Part shown: positions 7,406 to 14,312 of the stretch, in pieces
How positions within the stretch are numbered: the first letter of the stretch is position 1
Layout of the letters: each line of letters begins with the position of its first letter
Source: Treponema sp. UBA792
GTDB lineage: Bacteria > Spirochaetota > Spirochaetia > Treponematales > Treponemataceae
Direction: 5' to 3'
DNA length: 16,231 bases
Assembly (NCBI GenBank): GCA_002296965.1
Contig: DBIW01000021.1
Location: 1-16,231, forward strand
Program-made: the position numbers and the translations under genes
Notes under the pieces: generated by a model
Database searches by the model: none
Seen by the model: only the letters and a program-made list of their open reading frames with translations
What the model was told of the DNA's origin: nothing

Positions 7406-7975
7406 TCAGTTGTCTCCATCGGTCATGAATCCTTTTGTGAATTTCCAGTATTCGGGCGCCTTCCAGCTGATGTGCCAGCCTCCGTTATAAAATCCGTTGT
7501 CGTTTACTGTCGGATTCACAAAAATCACTTTGGCGGGATTTTCTGTATTACATAGAAAAGAATTTGATTTCCATTCGGACGGAGTTTCCGCGCCTGCCGC
7601 GGTGACTCCGTTCTGCTTTTCGAGCGGCGTGTAAAAGCTGATTCTGTATTTTCCCGGCTTCAGCAGAAGATGCATGGCCATTCCTCCCGAAAGATAATAT
7701 GATTTCTGATAGGCGATTCCCTTTTTGGGGCGCGAGATCCAGGCGTAGTTCGCCTTTGCCCTTGAGTATGTCACGTCCTCTCCGGTTTCCGCGTCCTCAA
7801 GGCGCAGCCAGCAGCGCACGTCATTCATCTGTCCGCTGTTGTCCGGGCGGTAGATTATCAGCGACCAGGGATTGTGCCTGACCGGAGGAACCTGTTCTTC
7901 TGAAAAAATCGCCTCAGCTGCAACCGCGGTCAGCAGCAGGATGAGCGCGCGGAATTTTCTGGTCTTGGTATGCAT
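7406..7975 (-). CDS. Small exported protein of unknown function
   Basis: This 189-residue product has an N-terminal export signal (MHTKTRKFRALILLLTAVAA, cleavage probably near AEA). The mature part is mixed beta, with many Tyr and Trp residues and a GKYRISFYTP strand that recalls the transthyretin-like or carboxypeptidase-regulatory sandwich fold; that resemblance is weak. I do not recognise a family. The ATG at 7975 was chosen because it begins a standard signal peptide; an in-frame TTG further up at 8011 would add 12 unlikely residues and overlaps the -35 box. No ribosome binding site precedes the ATG, and the -10 box ends only 7 bases before it, so the message may be leaderless. It stands alone between convergent and tandem neighbours. 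Confidence 0.65.
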   Translation of the reverse strand: MHTKTRKFRALILLLTAVAAEAIFSEEQVPPVRHNPWSLIIYRPDNSGQMNDVRCWLRLEDAETGEDVTYSRAKANYAWISRPKKGIAYQKSYYLSGGMAMHLLLKPGKYRISFYTPLEKQNGVTAAGAETPSEWKSNSFLCNTENPAKVIFVNPTVNDNGFYNGGWHISWKAPEYWKFTKGFMTDGDN

Positions 7976-7982
7976 GTTTACA

Positions 7983-8011
7983 AGAATACCGCCGTTCAGG
8001 AACAGTGGCAA
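7983..8011 (-). promoter_or_regulatory. Sigma70-type promoter, possibly giving a leaderless message
   Basis: On the minus strand TTGCCA (8011-8006), a 17-nt spacer and TATTCT (7988-7983) precede the ATG at 7975 by just 7 nt, so transcription should begin at or next to the start codon. Confidence 0.5.
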
Positions 8012-8029
8012 CTGGTGACAGGTTCCTCC

Positions 8030-8070
8030 CCGAAAAAAGGACGGAAAAAAACACCAGAGCCGTCAGAAAT
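8030..8070. repeat. Left copy of a direct repeat flanking the fic island
   Basis: This 41-base segment matches 9741-9778 in the same orientation, apart from a 3-base difference in an A run and two substitutions. It includes the terminator-like hairpin. The two copies bracket the AT-rich fic region. Confidence 0.75.
8033..8064 (-). terminator. Probable terminator downstream of the fic gene
   Basis: On the minus strand a GACGG/CCGTC stem (8064-8060 with 8044-8040) with a 15-nt loop is followed by C and six T (8038-8033). The stem is short, but the second copy at 9744-9772 keeps the stem exactly while differing in the loop. Confidence 0.5.
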
Positions 8071-8104
8071 TTTCTGCCAGGCGTTCCTGAGACAGATGAA
8101 ATTC

Positions 8105-9418
8105 CTACTGTTTCTTACTGTTTTCTTCTAATTTTCTTTCAAAAGATTCACTCTTTGTATATCCGACAAGCCTTTGGTTTATTGGAATTGTAGCCATGAA
8201 TCCCATCTGTACCAGCCCTTCCAAATCTGAGCGCACAGTTTTAATGGAAACTCCCAGGATATTTATCAAATTCTTACATTCAAATATTGAACCTGGTTTT
8301 TCCTGAACCATTTTTAGAATATGAGCCTGTCGTTCGTTTATTCCTTTTATATTTTTAAATTCCAGAAGCGCATTGTTTTCTGCGGACTTTCTGTCAATAT
8401 AAATTTTAAGTTCTTCAGAAGCTTCTTTTAAAACATTCATATTGTATTGGATGAAGTACCCCAAATCAGAACCATCGCGTTCTGTATACAAAAAGGCTTT
8501 TTCATACTGTCCTTTTTTCTTGTAAATTATTCTGGATATAGAAAGAAATTCTGTCATCCAATATCCTTTCTTAAGCATATACCAATAAAAAAGAGAGCGG
8601 GCAGTTCTTCCGTTCCCGTCAACGAACGGATGCAGAAAAGATATTATAAAGTGAATAATAATTGCCTTGATAATCGGATGAACAAATACATCGTCATTAT
8701 TTGCAAAAGAGCATAATTTATTGATTATTTCCGGAATATCCTTATAGGAAGGCGGCTCGTGCGCAACCTCGCCCGTAATTCCATTTACAACATAGATATT
8801 ATCATCTTTTCTGAAACTTCCTTCATCGCCGGGATTATCCAAAGTTTTTTCTGTAATCTTTTTATGGATTTCCAGTAAAAGTCCGGGGGTAAGATTTGTT
8901 TTCTTCTGTTCGGACAGGAAGCGGATTGTATTGTAGTTGTTGTAAATCATCTGCTGGCTTTTATCTTTTGGCTTAATCTGTTTGCGCAGCATTTCTTTTG
9001 CGACTTTCCTTGTTGTATTGGCGCCTTCCATCTGGCTCGACGCAATAGCCTCCTCCATGATGGAACTTAAAAGATAATACTGTTTATTTTTTTCTGATAT
9101 TGTTGCAGAACCAGAAAGAGCGCCTCCAAAGTTCATGTCAAATTCATGAAGAAGCTGCTGAATATAATTTGAGATTTTAAATATGAATGTATAATTTCCG
9201 AATTTTACGGAATTGGCATAGGTCAGCCGTGAAAGTTTTACAACCTGCCATAAAACATCAGCAGGCAATTCCTTTGTTCCAAGATATTTGATTTTATCCC
9301 AGTAAAGATATTCCTTCTCGATTTTAAATAAAAGCTCCATGTGTTTTGGCGTAGAAAGAATCCGGATTATTCCTTCTGGAGAAACTGCATTTGTTATCAG
9401 GGGAGGATTTTCAATCAT
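8105..9418 (-). CDS. Fic family protein, class II (N-terminal inhibitory helix), with C-terminal winged helix
   Basis: Fic proteins transfer AMP, or sometimes other phosphate-containing groups, from nucleotides to hydroxyls of target proteins. The 437-residue product carries the full catalytic motif HPFVDGNGR at 263-271, with the catalytic histidine H263, and the inhibitory motif SSQMEG at 127-132, whose E131 would block ATP binding. This puts it in class II, autoinhibited by its own N-terminal helix. The last ~80 residues (about 350-430) look like a winged-helix DNA-binding domain (SIFECKNLINILGVSIKTVRSDLEGLVQMGF), as in many Fic/wHTH proteins that may autoregulate. Codon use is markedly AT-rich compared with all neighbours, suggesting acquisition by transfer. 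No ribosome site precedes the ATG, and a promoter -10 ends 6 bases before it. No separate antitoxin gene is visible. The target protein is unknown. Confidence 0.92.
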   Translation of the reverse strand: MIENPPLITNAVSPEGIIRILSTPKHMELLFKIEKEYLYWDKIKYLGTKELPADVLWQVVKLSRLTYANSVKFGNYTFIFKISNYIQQLLHEFDMNFGGALSGSATISEKNKQYYLLSSIMEEAIASSQMEGANTTRKVAKEMLRKQIKPKDKSQQMIYNNYNTIRFLSEQKKTNLTPGLLLEIHKKITEKTLDNPGDEGSFRKDDNIYVVNGITGEVAHEPPSYKDIPEIINKLCSFANNDDVFVHPIIKAIIIHFIISFLHPFVDGNGRTARSLFYWYMLKKGYWMTEFLSISRIIYKKKGQYEKAFLYTERDGSDLGYFIQYNMNVLKEASEELKIYIDRKSAENNALLEFKNIKGINERQAHILKMVQEKPGSIFECKNLINILGVSIKTVRSDLEGLVQMGFMATIPINQRLVGYTKSESFERKLEENSKKQ

Positions 9419-9424
9419 CTGTTA

Positions 9425-9453
9425 AGAATAACATTAAAAAATGTAAAAAACAA
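9425..9453 (-). promoter_or_regulatory. Promoter of fic with an internal palindrome, possibly leaderless
   Basis: On the minus strand TTGTTT (9453-9448), a 17-nt spacer and TATTCT (9430-9425) end 6 nt before the ATG at 9418. The spacer contains ACATT-TTTT-AATGT (9431-9444), a perfect inverted repeat that could be an operator. Confidence 0.5.
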
Positions 9454-9519
9454 GAAAATAGTGGGAATTTCCTCTAATTCCCCTTATTTTCCGCTGAGCT
9501 GAATAAAGTTATGCGCAAG

Positions 9520-9535
9520 ATTTCGTATGCGAAAT
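9520..9535. repeat. Short perfect inverted repeat ATTTCG-TATG-CGAAAT
   Basis: Six-base arms surround a 4-base centre inside the AT-rich region upstream of fic. It has no T run and no gene directly downstream, so a terminator is unlikely. Its role is unknown. Confidence 0.4.
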
Positions 9536-9612
9536 TGTGTAATAAAAATTTGTCTAAAATAGTGTAGAATTTTTTATTAGGTTAAAAAAATCTCTCAAAA
9601 TCATTTACAGGG

Positions 9613-9711
9613 ATGGATGGTTTTATGGGAGAAAATACAGGATATGCGCCGGATTTTTGGAGTACAGATATAGAAATCAATGCTCTTATAAAAAATACAT
9701 TGGATGAGTAA
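9613..9711 (+). CDS. Doubtful small ORF or gene remnant, 32 residues
   Basis: A short forward frame (MDGFMGENTGYAPDFWSTDI..., ending in TLDE) sits in the AT-rich stretch of about 400 bases between fic and the flavodoxin operon. The composition reads like real protein rather than noise, and a second Met at 9625 could also start it. The ribosome site is poor and no promoter is convincing. It may be a remnant of a larger gene or an expressed small protein. No family was recognised. Confidence 0.25.
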   Translation: MDGFMGENTGYAPDFWSTDIEINALIKNTLDE

Positions 9712-9740
9712 AAATGATACGGAGACCTTAATCTTTCTCT

Positions 9741-9778
9741 CCGAAAAAAGGACGGAAAACACCGGAACCGTCAGAAAT
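9741..9778. repeat. Right copy of the direct repeat flanking the fic island
   Basis: This 38-base segment matches 8030-8070 in the same orientation. It lies just downstream (minus-strand sense) of the flavodoxin gene, where a terminator is expected, so it is the more likely ancestral copy. Confidence 0.75.
9744..9772 (-). terminator. Probable terminator of the flavodoxin operon
   Basis: On the minus strand a GACGG/CCGTC stem (9772-9768 with 9755-9751) with a 12-nt loop is followed by C and six T (9749-9744). It lies about 50 nt after the flavodoxin stop. Confidence 0.55.
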
Positions 9779-9820
9779 ACACACAAAAGAACGGCGCCGG
9801 TGCAGGAATTGACGGATGTC

Positions 9821-10240
9821 TTATTTGAGCGCGGCGGCCGCAAGGTTTCTGCAGTTCTCCAGGTCATCGGCTTCAGGCGCAAGATGGGCGATAAGTCCGT
9901 CCGCTACGAGCGTTGCTCCGGCGGCCTTTGCCCTGTCCTCCCAGTCGCGCATCCACTGTCCGTCGCCCCAGTCGTAGGAGCCGAACAGTCCGAGCTTCTT
10001 GCCGGAAAGCGAGCCTTCAATTGCGGCGAAGAAATTCTCCATGGAATCTTCCAGAACCTCGTCGCCCATGGCCGGGCTTCCCAAAAGAATCACGTCGGAG
10101 GCAAGAACTTCCGCAGCGTCGGCAGCGTCTGCCGTGACCATGGCCGTTTCAGCTCCGGCATCCTTGAGCGCTTCGCAGATTACGTTCGCCATCTGCTCCG
10201 TGTTGCCTGTTGTAGAGGCGTATACAATAGAAACTTTCAT
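9821..10240 (-). CDS. Short-chain flavodoxin
   Basis: Flavodoxins are small FMN proteins that replace ferredoxin as electron carrier, often when iron is scarce. The 139-residue length fits the short-chain class. The phosphate-binding loop STTGNTEQMA is at about 8-17, and the isoalloxazine loops are visible as LGSPAMGDEVLE and FGSYDWGDGQWMRDWEDR. The ATG at 10240 is chosen because GGAGGA (10250-10245 on the minus strand) precedes it at good distance; an in-frame start 27 bases further up is less likely. It is the last gene of the minus-strand operon, 57 bases after the DUF3793 gene. That gap is AT-rich and could hold an extra promoter, but none is clear. It is followed by a terminator-like hairpin. 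Confidence 0.93.
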   Translation of the reverse strand: MKVSIVYASTTGNTEQMANVICEALKDAGAETAMVTADAADAAEVLASDVILLGSPAMGDEVLEDSMENFFAAIEGSLSGKKLGLFGSYDWGDGQWMRDWEDRAKAAGATLVADGLIAHLAPEADDLENCRNLAAAALK

Positions 10241-10297
10241 TTTTTCCTCCATAAAAATCAGAATCATTAAAATAAAAAATTGAAAATCAAAAAGCGG

Positions 10298-10891
10298 TCA
10301 GTTTGCGCCGCAGATTTTTGCTCCGGCCGTTCTGTATGAGCGTCTTATTTCGGAAATGCGCTTGCCTTGACGGTACCATTCGCAGCACTTTCCGCTGCAT
10401 TCTCTGTAGAGCGTGCAGGCGGCTTTTGCCTTTTCCGTGTTGCCGTAGCTCTTCCAGTAGCCCGAATATTCGCAGCCTGTTCCGGATTTTCTGTCGAACA
10501 GAATCACGTCGCGCAGCGGATAGCCGAGAAAAAGTCCGATTTCGTGCGGAAAATCCTTTCCGGCGCAGATTCTTCCGAACATTTCGGAAAGCACGGAAGA
10601 AATTCCTTCCGAAACGCGGTATCCTTTTTCCGCAAGATATTCTTCCGCTCCGGGAATTTTCAGAATCTCCTCAAGCAGACGCTTGTCGTAGACGAACAGC
10701 AGCGTGTTTCCGCATTGCCTGCGCAGAACCGTAACCGTCAGTCCTTCCGTCCTGAATTCATCTGCGAATTTTGCGAGCGTTCCGGAGCCAAGCCGCAGGT
10801 CGCTTTCCTTTACGGAAAACAGATTGCTCGGCTTGATTCCGCAGATTGCCGGAGCCGCATAGTGCATTACGAGAGCTTCGACGCGGCTCAT
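10298..10891 (-). CDS. DUF3793 family protein
   Basis: This 197-residue cytoplasmic protein has the features of DUF3793: a cysteine-containing central part, the segment PHEIGLFLGYPLRDV at about 116-130, the GYWKSYG segment near 145-151, and a cysteine-rich tail (CTLYRECSGKCCEWY). In anaerobic Firmicutes such genes are often found beside flavodoxin genes; the biochemical role is unknown. The cysteines could bind metal or a cluster, which is conjecture. Its ATG shares one base with the TGA of the upstream outer-membrane protein gene (TGATG), indicating translational coupling, and flavodoxin follows. The context supports a place in an iron-limitation response. Confidence 0.85.
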   Translation of the reverse strand: MSRVEALVMHYAAPAICGIKPSNLFSVKESDLRLGSGTLAKFADEFRTEGLTVTVLRRQCGNTLLFVYDKRLLEEILKIPGAEEYLAEKGYRVSEGISSVLSEMFGRICAGKDFPHEIGLFLGYPLRDVILFDRKSGTGCEYSGYWKSYGNTEKAKAACTLYRECSGKCCEWYRQGKRISEIRRSYRTAGAKICGAN

Positions 10892-11958
10892 CAGAATGAA
10901 TATGTCCAGGCGACCGGGAATTTGAGGGAGCTGAAATTCTTTTCCGCGATTACGATTTCCGCTCCGGCTTCCAGTTCTCCCATTTCTCCAAGTCCCAGCG
11001 TTACGGCCGGCGCAATCTTGAATTCGCCGCCGCCGATGTTTCCGTAGTCGGCTTTTACCGTCGCGCCAAGCGATGCCGCGACTGCATCGGTGAACGAATA
11101 TCTGAAGGAAATTCCGGAATAGAACATTTTCGCGTCGTCACCGTAAGCAAAGCCGGTGTTATAGTCCAGTCCGGCGGAAAAAGCTCCTGTTTCGTAGCCT
11201 GCGCTGAAATTCAGGGCGTGTTTTCCGAGCGCAAGGTCAAAGAGATTCTCGCTTTCGTTGTATGTGTAGCCGGCGTAAATTGAAAGTCCTTCAAGCGGCG
11301 AGACGGAGGCGTAGACTCCGAGACCGAAAGATTCAAGTCCGATGTCGAACAGCGACGCGCCAGCCGTAAAAAGCGATTCGTATTCGTAGTATGCGCCGAG
11401 TCCTGTGCGGAACGCGAATTTGGAGTTTCCTTCATCGTCTTTTGCGGTGAAACGGTTTACTCCATCGTCTTCGTTGTCAAAACCGAACGGAACCGTAAGC
11501 GCGGCGGTGAGTCCCGGAACTCCTGTGAACGAGAATGTGAATCCGTCGCTTCCGATGTTTCCGCCCTTCGCATTGTCGTCCTCAACCGCAAAATATGAGC
11601 CGGGCGCGAAAATTCCTGTGTGAAGGCTGAGTCCGATTTGCTCCAGCGGACGGAATGTCACCGCCCAGTCAAAATCATCGGAGCTGAATGTCAGTCCGTC
11701 GGGAATTCCGTCGCCGTTGTTTGTTGTGGTAACGCGCGCCTGAATCATCGCGTCAACTTTTTCGGACGCAAGTTCCGCCGTCATCTGGTTGTAAAGGCCG
11801 CCGAAAGCCGCGCTTGTCCCGTCAGCTTCCTTTGTTATTTCCACAATATCCGTTCCGGCTTTGTTCGTGAACGAGAAAACGGATTCCGCTTCTTCCTGCG
11901 CAAAGACCGCGGCCGCAACCATACTCACTCCGAAAACCGACAATAGAATTTTTTTCAT
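10891..11958 (-). CDS. Predicted outer-membrane beta-barrel protein, first gene of the flavodoxin operon
   Basis: A 355-residue secreted protein with signal peptide MKKILLSVFGVSMVAAAVFA, cut before QEEAES. The mature part is rich in Gly, Ala, Ser and aromatic residues in repeated amphipathic strands (for example YASVSPLEGLSIYAGYTY and YYEYESLFTAGASLF) and ends in FPVAWTYSF with a terminal phenylalanine, the usual signal for barrel assembly. The ATG at 11958 is chosen over an upstream TTG because of AGGAG (11968-11964) five bases before it and because it starts a clean signal peptide. It heads an operon with DUF3793 and flavodoxin, under a promoter with two palindromes. A role as a metal-limitation porin is plausible from context only; the family was not recognised, and spirochaete barrels diverge quickly. 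Confidence 0.78.
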   Translation of the reverse strand: MKKILLSVFGVSMVAAAVFAQEEAESVFSFTNKAGTDIVEITKEADGTSAAFGGLYNQMTAELASEKVDAMIQARVTTTNNGDGIPDGLTFSSDDFDWAVTFRPLEQIGLSLHTGIFAPGSYFAVEDDNAKGGNIGSDGFTFSFTGVPGLTAALTVPFGFDNEDDGVNRFTAKDDEGNSKFAFRTGLGAYYEYESLFTAGASLFDIGLESFGLGVYASVSPLEGLSIYAGYTYNESENLFDLALGKHALNFSAGYETGAFSAGLDYNTGFAYGDDAKMFYSGISFRYSFTDAVAASLGATVKADYGNIGGGEFKIAPAVTLGLGEMGELEAGAEIVIAEKNFSSLKFPVAWTYSF

Positions 11959-11970
11959 TGTAACTCCTGT

Positions 11971-11986
11971 GTTAGACAAAGCTAAC
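11971..11986 (-). promoter_or_regulatory. Putative operator 1, GTTAG-N6-CTAAC
   Basis: A perfect inverted repeat with 5-base arms and a 6-base centre lies at about +8 to +23 of the predicted transcript, directly upstream of the ribosome site. The second copy is 31 bp away. Confidence 0.6.
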
Positions 11987-11999
11987 TGATATGGCGGAT

Positions 12000-12028
12000 A
12001 AGTTAGCGTTAACTAACCAAAATGTCAA
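12000..12028 (-). promoter_or_regulatory. Promoter of the outer-membrane protein/DUF3793/flavodoxin operon
   Basis: On the minus strand a consensus TTGACA (12028-12023) is followed by a 17-nt spacer and a weak -10, TAACTT (12005-12000). Operator 2 fills most of the spacer. Confidence 0.55.
12002..12017 (-). promoter_or_regulatory. Putative operator 2, GTTAG-N6-CTAAC
   Basis: This has the same half-sites and spacing as operator 1. It lies between the -35 and -10 boxes of the minus-strand promoter and overlaps the -10, so a bound protein would block RNA polymerase. Confidence 0.6.
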
Positions 12029-12048
12029 TAATTTCCATTCCTTTTGAT

Positions 12049-12077
12049 TTGACATTCCCCCTGCGCCTGAATAATAT
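12049..12077 (+). promoter_or_regulatory. Strong sigma70-type promoter of the chemoreceptor gene
   Basis: TTGACA at 12049-12054, a 17-nt spacer and TAATAT at 12072-12077 precede the ATG at 12113. It is divergent from the flavodoxin-operon promoter, with only 20 bases between the two -35 boxes, so the two may influence each other. Confidence 0.7.
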
Positions 12078-12112
12078 AAAAAGGGGTTACGAAATTCTCG
12101 GTAGGTGTTTTT

Positions 12113-14175
12113 ATGGAAAAGAAGAAGTCTATTTATTCAGTGCTTGTTGTTATTTCAGTTGTGCTTTCGGTTGTTGTTTCGCTCTGCGTTTCGCTGGTTC
12201 TGCGCAAGATGATTTCGGGCGAAATTACCGGAATGAAGAAAATGGAGCTGAGGGCAAGCTCGGACAGGATGCACGTTCTGTTTGATTCACGGCGGGAAAA
12301 TCTTGAGAAAAAGCTTTCAGTGATTCAGGACAAGATTGACTGGAGCGGCATTTCATCTAAGGACGAAATTTTTAAGAGGCTTTCGGAAGCTCAGGAAGAA
12401 GCGGAGCTTTACAGCGTGATTCTTGCCAAAACTCAGGCGAGACAATCTATTCAGCCGGAAACAACAGTTCTGTTTCGCTTTCCTCCGAAAAGAACGCGCT
12501 CAAGGCAGCCGCGGGCGGAAAACTGAATTCGTGCTTGTCGCTCAAAAATGACGAGGTTCTTGCAACCGCAGCAGCAAGATTTCCGGCGATAAGCGGAAGT
12601 GTCCTTTTGATTCAGCAGGAAATTTCAGACCATGAGTGGATTTCAGAATACGGTTCCACGCTCGGATGCAGCATGAACATCTTTATAGAAGACACTTGCG
12701 TTGAAAGTTCTGACATTGACGAGAACGGCAAGCCAAAGACCGGCGGAAAAATGGGAAGCCCTTTCATCATCGGCGAAGTCTACGAAAAACGCCATGTCCT
12801 TGAGCTGATTGACCGCTACAAGGGAAACGTTGCCGCGACGGTTTTCAGCCCGATTGACAGCGAAGACGGAAACGCCATGCTTTACCTCGGAATAAATTTG
12901 AAGGAACTTGCAAAAAGCTCATCGCGGCTTATAAAACTCGCGCTTCCTGTTGTAATCGTTGCGATTCTTGCAAGCCTTGGAATAATCCTGTTTATAATCC
13001 TGCAGATTGTGACAAAACCATTGAGGAGAACATCCGCGGCATTCAAAAAACTGAACGGAGAATCCGGCACTTCCGACCTGACGATAAAAATAGACACAAA
13101 CAAGGAAAACGAAATCGGCGAGATGATAGATTCCGTGAACCATTTTATCGGCACTTTGCGCGGACTTCTTGCGGATGTGAATTCGGCGGAATCCCAGCTT
13201 GAGTCAATCGGAACAAGCTTGGCCTCGACTTCGCAGGAATCGGCAAGCGCGGTCTCCCAGATTATGTCGAACATTCTGAGCGTAAAAAATCAGATTGAAA
13301 AGCAGAACAAGACGCTTGATGAAGTTCAGGGAATTCTTGACAGCTCAAGCCGCGGAATTGACTCACTTGAAAAGAATATCGAAGATCAGTCCGCAAAAAT
13401 CACTGAATCGTCCTCGTTCATCGAAAAAATGGTTGCTGACATCGCGGAAATGTCGGAATCAGTCGCAAATCTTGCCGGAGAATACAAGGAGCTTATCCGC
13501 ATCACTGATTCCGGAAAGGCGCGCCAAAACGAAATGGCGGATGAAATCAAGAACATGGCGGAGCAGTCCAAGAATCTTGCCGACGCGAACTCGGTAATCT
13601 CGCAGATTGCCTCGCAGACGAACCTTCTTGCCATGAACGCCGCAATTGAAGCCGCACACGCAGGAGAAGCCGGAAAGGGATTCAGTGTTGTTGCGGACGA
13701 AATCAGAAAGCTTGCCGAGAATTCCGCCGCGCAGTCAAATTCAATCAAAAAGGAACTTGAGACAATCGGCCAGGTGATTGCAAAGGTTGTTGAGACATCC
13801 GAAATTTCTGTAAAGGAATTTGAAAAGATAACTGAAAAAGTCAGCTCCACTGAATCGCTTGTTCAGAATGTGGACAGCACAATGTTGCGCCAGCACGAGT
13901 CCTCAAAGCAGGTTCTGGCGAATCTGCAGGACGTGGACGACACGACTTCGACAGTTCTCAAGACCGCAAAGGAAATGTCCGCCGCAGTTGAGAATGTTGC
14001 GACCGCAGCCGGAAACCTCGATATGCTCGCCCAGCAGGTTGCAGGAAGCATGGACGAAATGTCGGAAGGCGTAAAGGAAATAAACACTTCCGCCCAGAAC
14101 ATTTCCGAAATGGCGCAGACAACCCACGACAGCATAAAGGTCATGGACAGCGTCCTGTCGAAGTTTAAAATCTAG
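12113..14175 (+). pseudogene. Methyl-accepting chemotaxis protein interrupted by one frameshift
   Basis: The frame from 12113 encodes MEKKKSIYSVL..., a first membrane helix (about residues 9-31) and the start of a periplasmic sensor domain, then runs into nonsense and stops at 12526. The sensor continues in the next frame, open from 12376, as GETIYSAGNNSSVSL... and on through a second membrane helix (about 12940-13010), a HAMP domain (13011-13175) and a full cytoplasmic signalling domain, whose hairpin tip (SQTNLLAMNAAIEAAHAGEAGKG) lies near 13605-13680. The switch fits best at about 12425-12445 and needs one missing base; the joined protein would be about 687 residues. Everything else is intact, so this is a recent mutation, a phase-variable state or a sequencing error. 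The tip would bind CheA/CheW. The ligand is unknown. Confidence 0.85.
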
Positions 14176-14185
14176 CGACGGAAAA

Positions 14186-14206
14186 CCGGACGGCTTCCGG
14201 AATTTC
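14186..14206 (+). terminator. Weak terminator-like hairpin after the chemoreceptor gene
   Basis: CCGGA (14186-14190) pairs with TCCGG (14196-14200) around a 5-base loop and is followed by AATTTCT. The stem is short and the T run poor. Confidence 0.3.
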
Positions 14207-14312
14207 TGTGCTGTCATCTTTTGATGAGGCGGAATGTCCGGAGTCGCCGTCCGGCAGGAGACGCAGCCCTTCGGACTTTACTTTTTCGGGCTACAGGTAT
14301 AGGCTTTACGGC

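Noticed and set aside
10367..11047. A 226-codon forward frame opposite DUF3793
   Set aside because: The opposite strand holds a recognisable family member coupled to its neighbours; this frame shows no protein character.
12425..12445. Programmed -1 frameshifting in the chemoreceptor gene
   Set aside because: No X-XXY-YYZ slippery site is present in the reading frame and no strong downstream stem-loop was seen; a mutation or sequence error is simpler.
12535..14175. A separate chemoreceptor gene starting at TTG 12535
   Set aside because: The frame is open and protein-like well before 12535, has no ribosome site there, and lacks the first membrane helix that the preceding frame provides.
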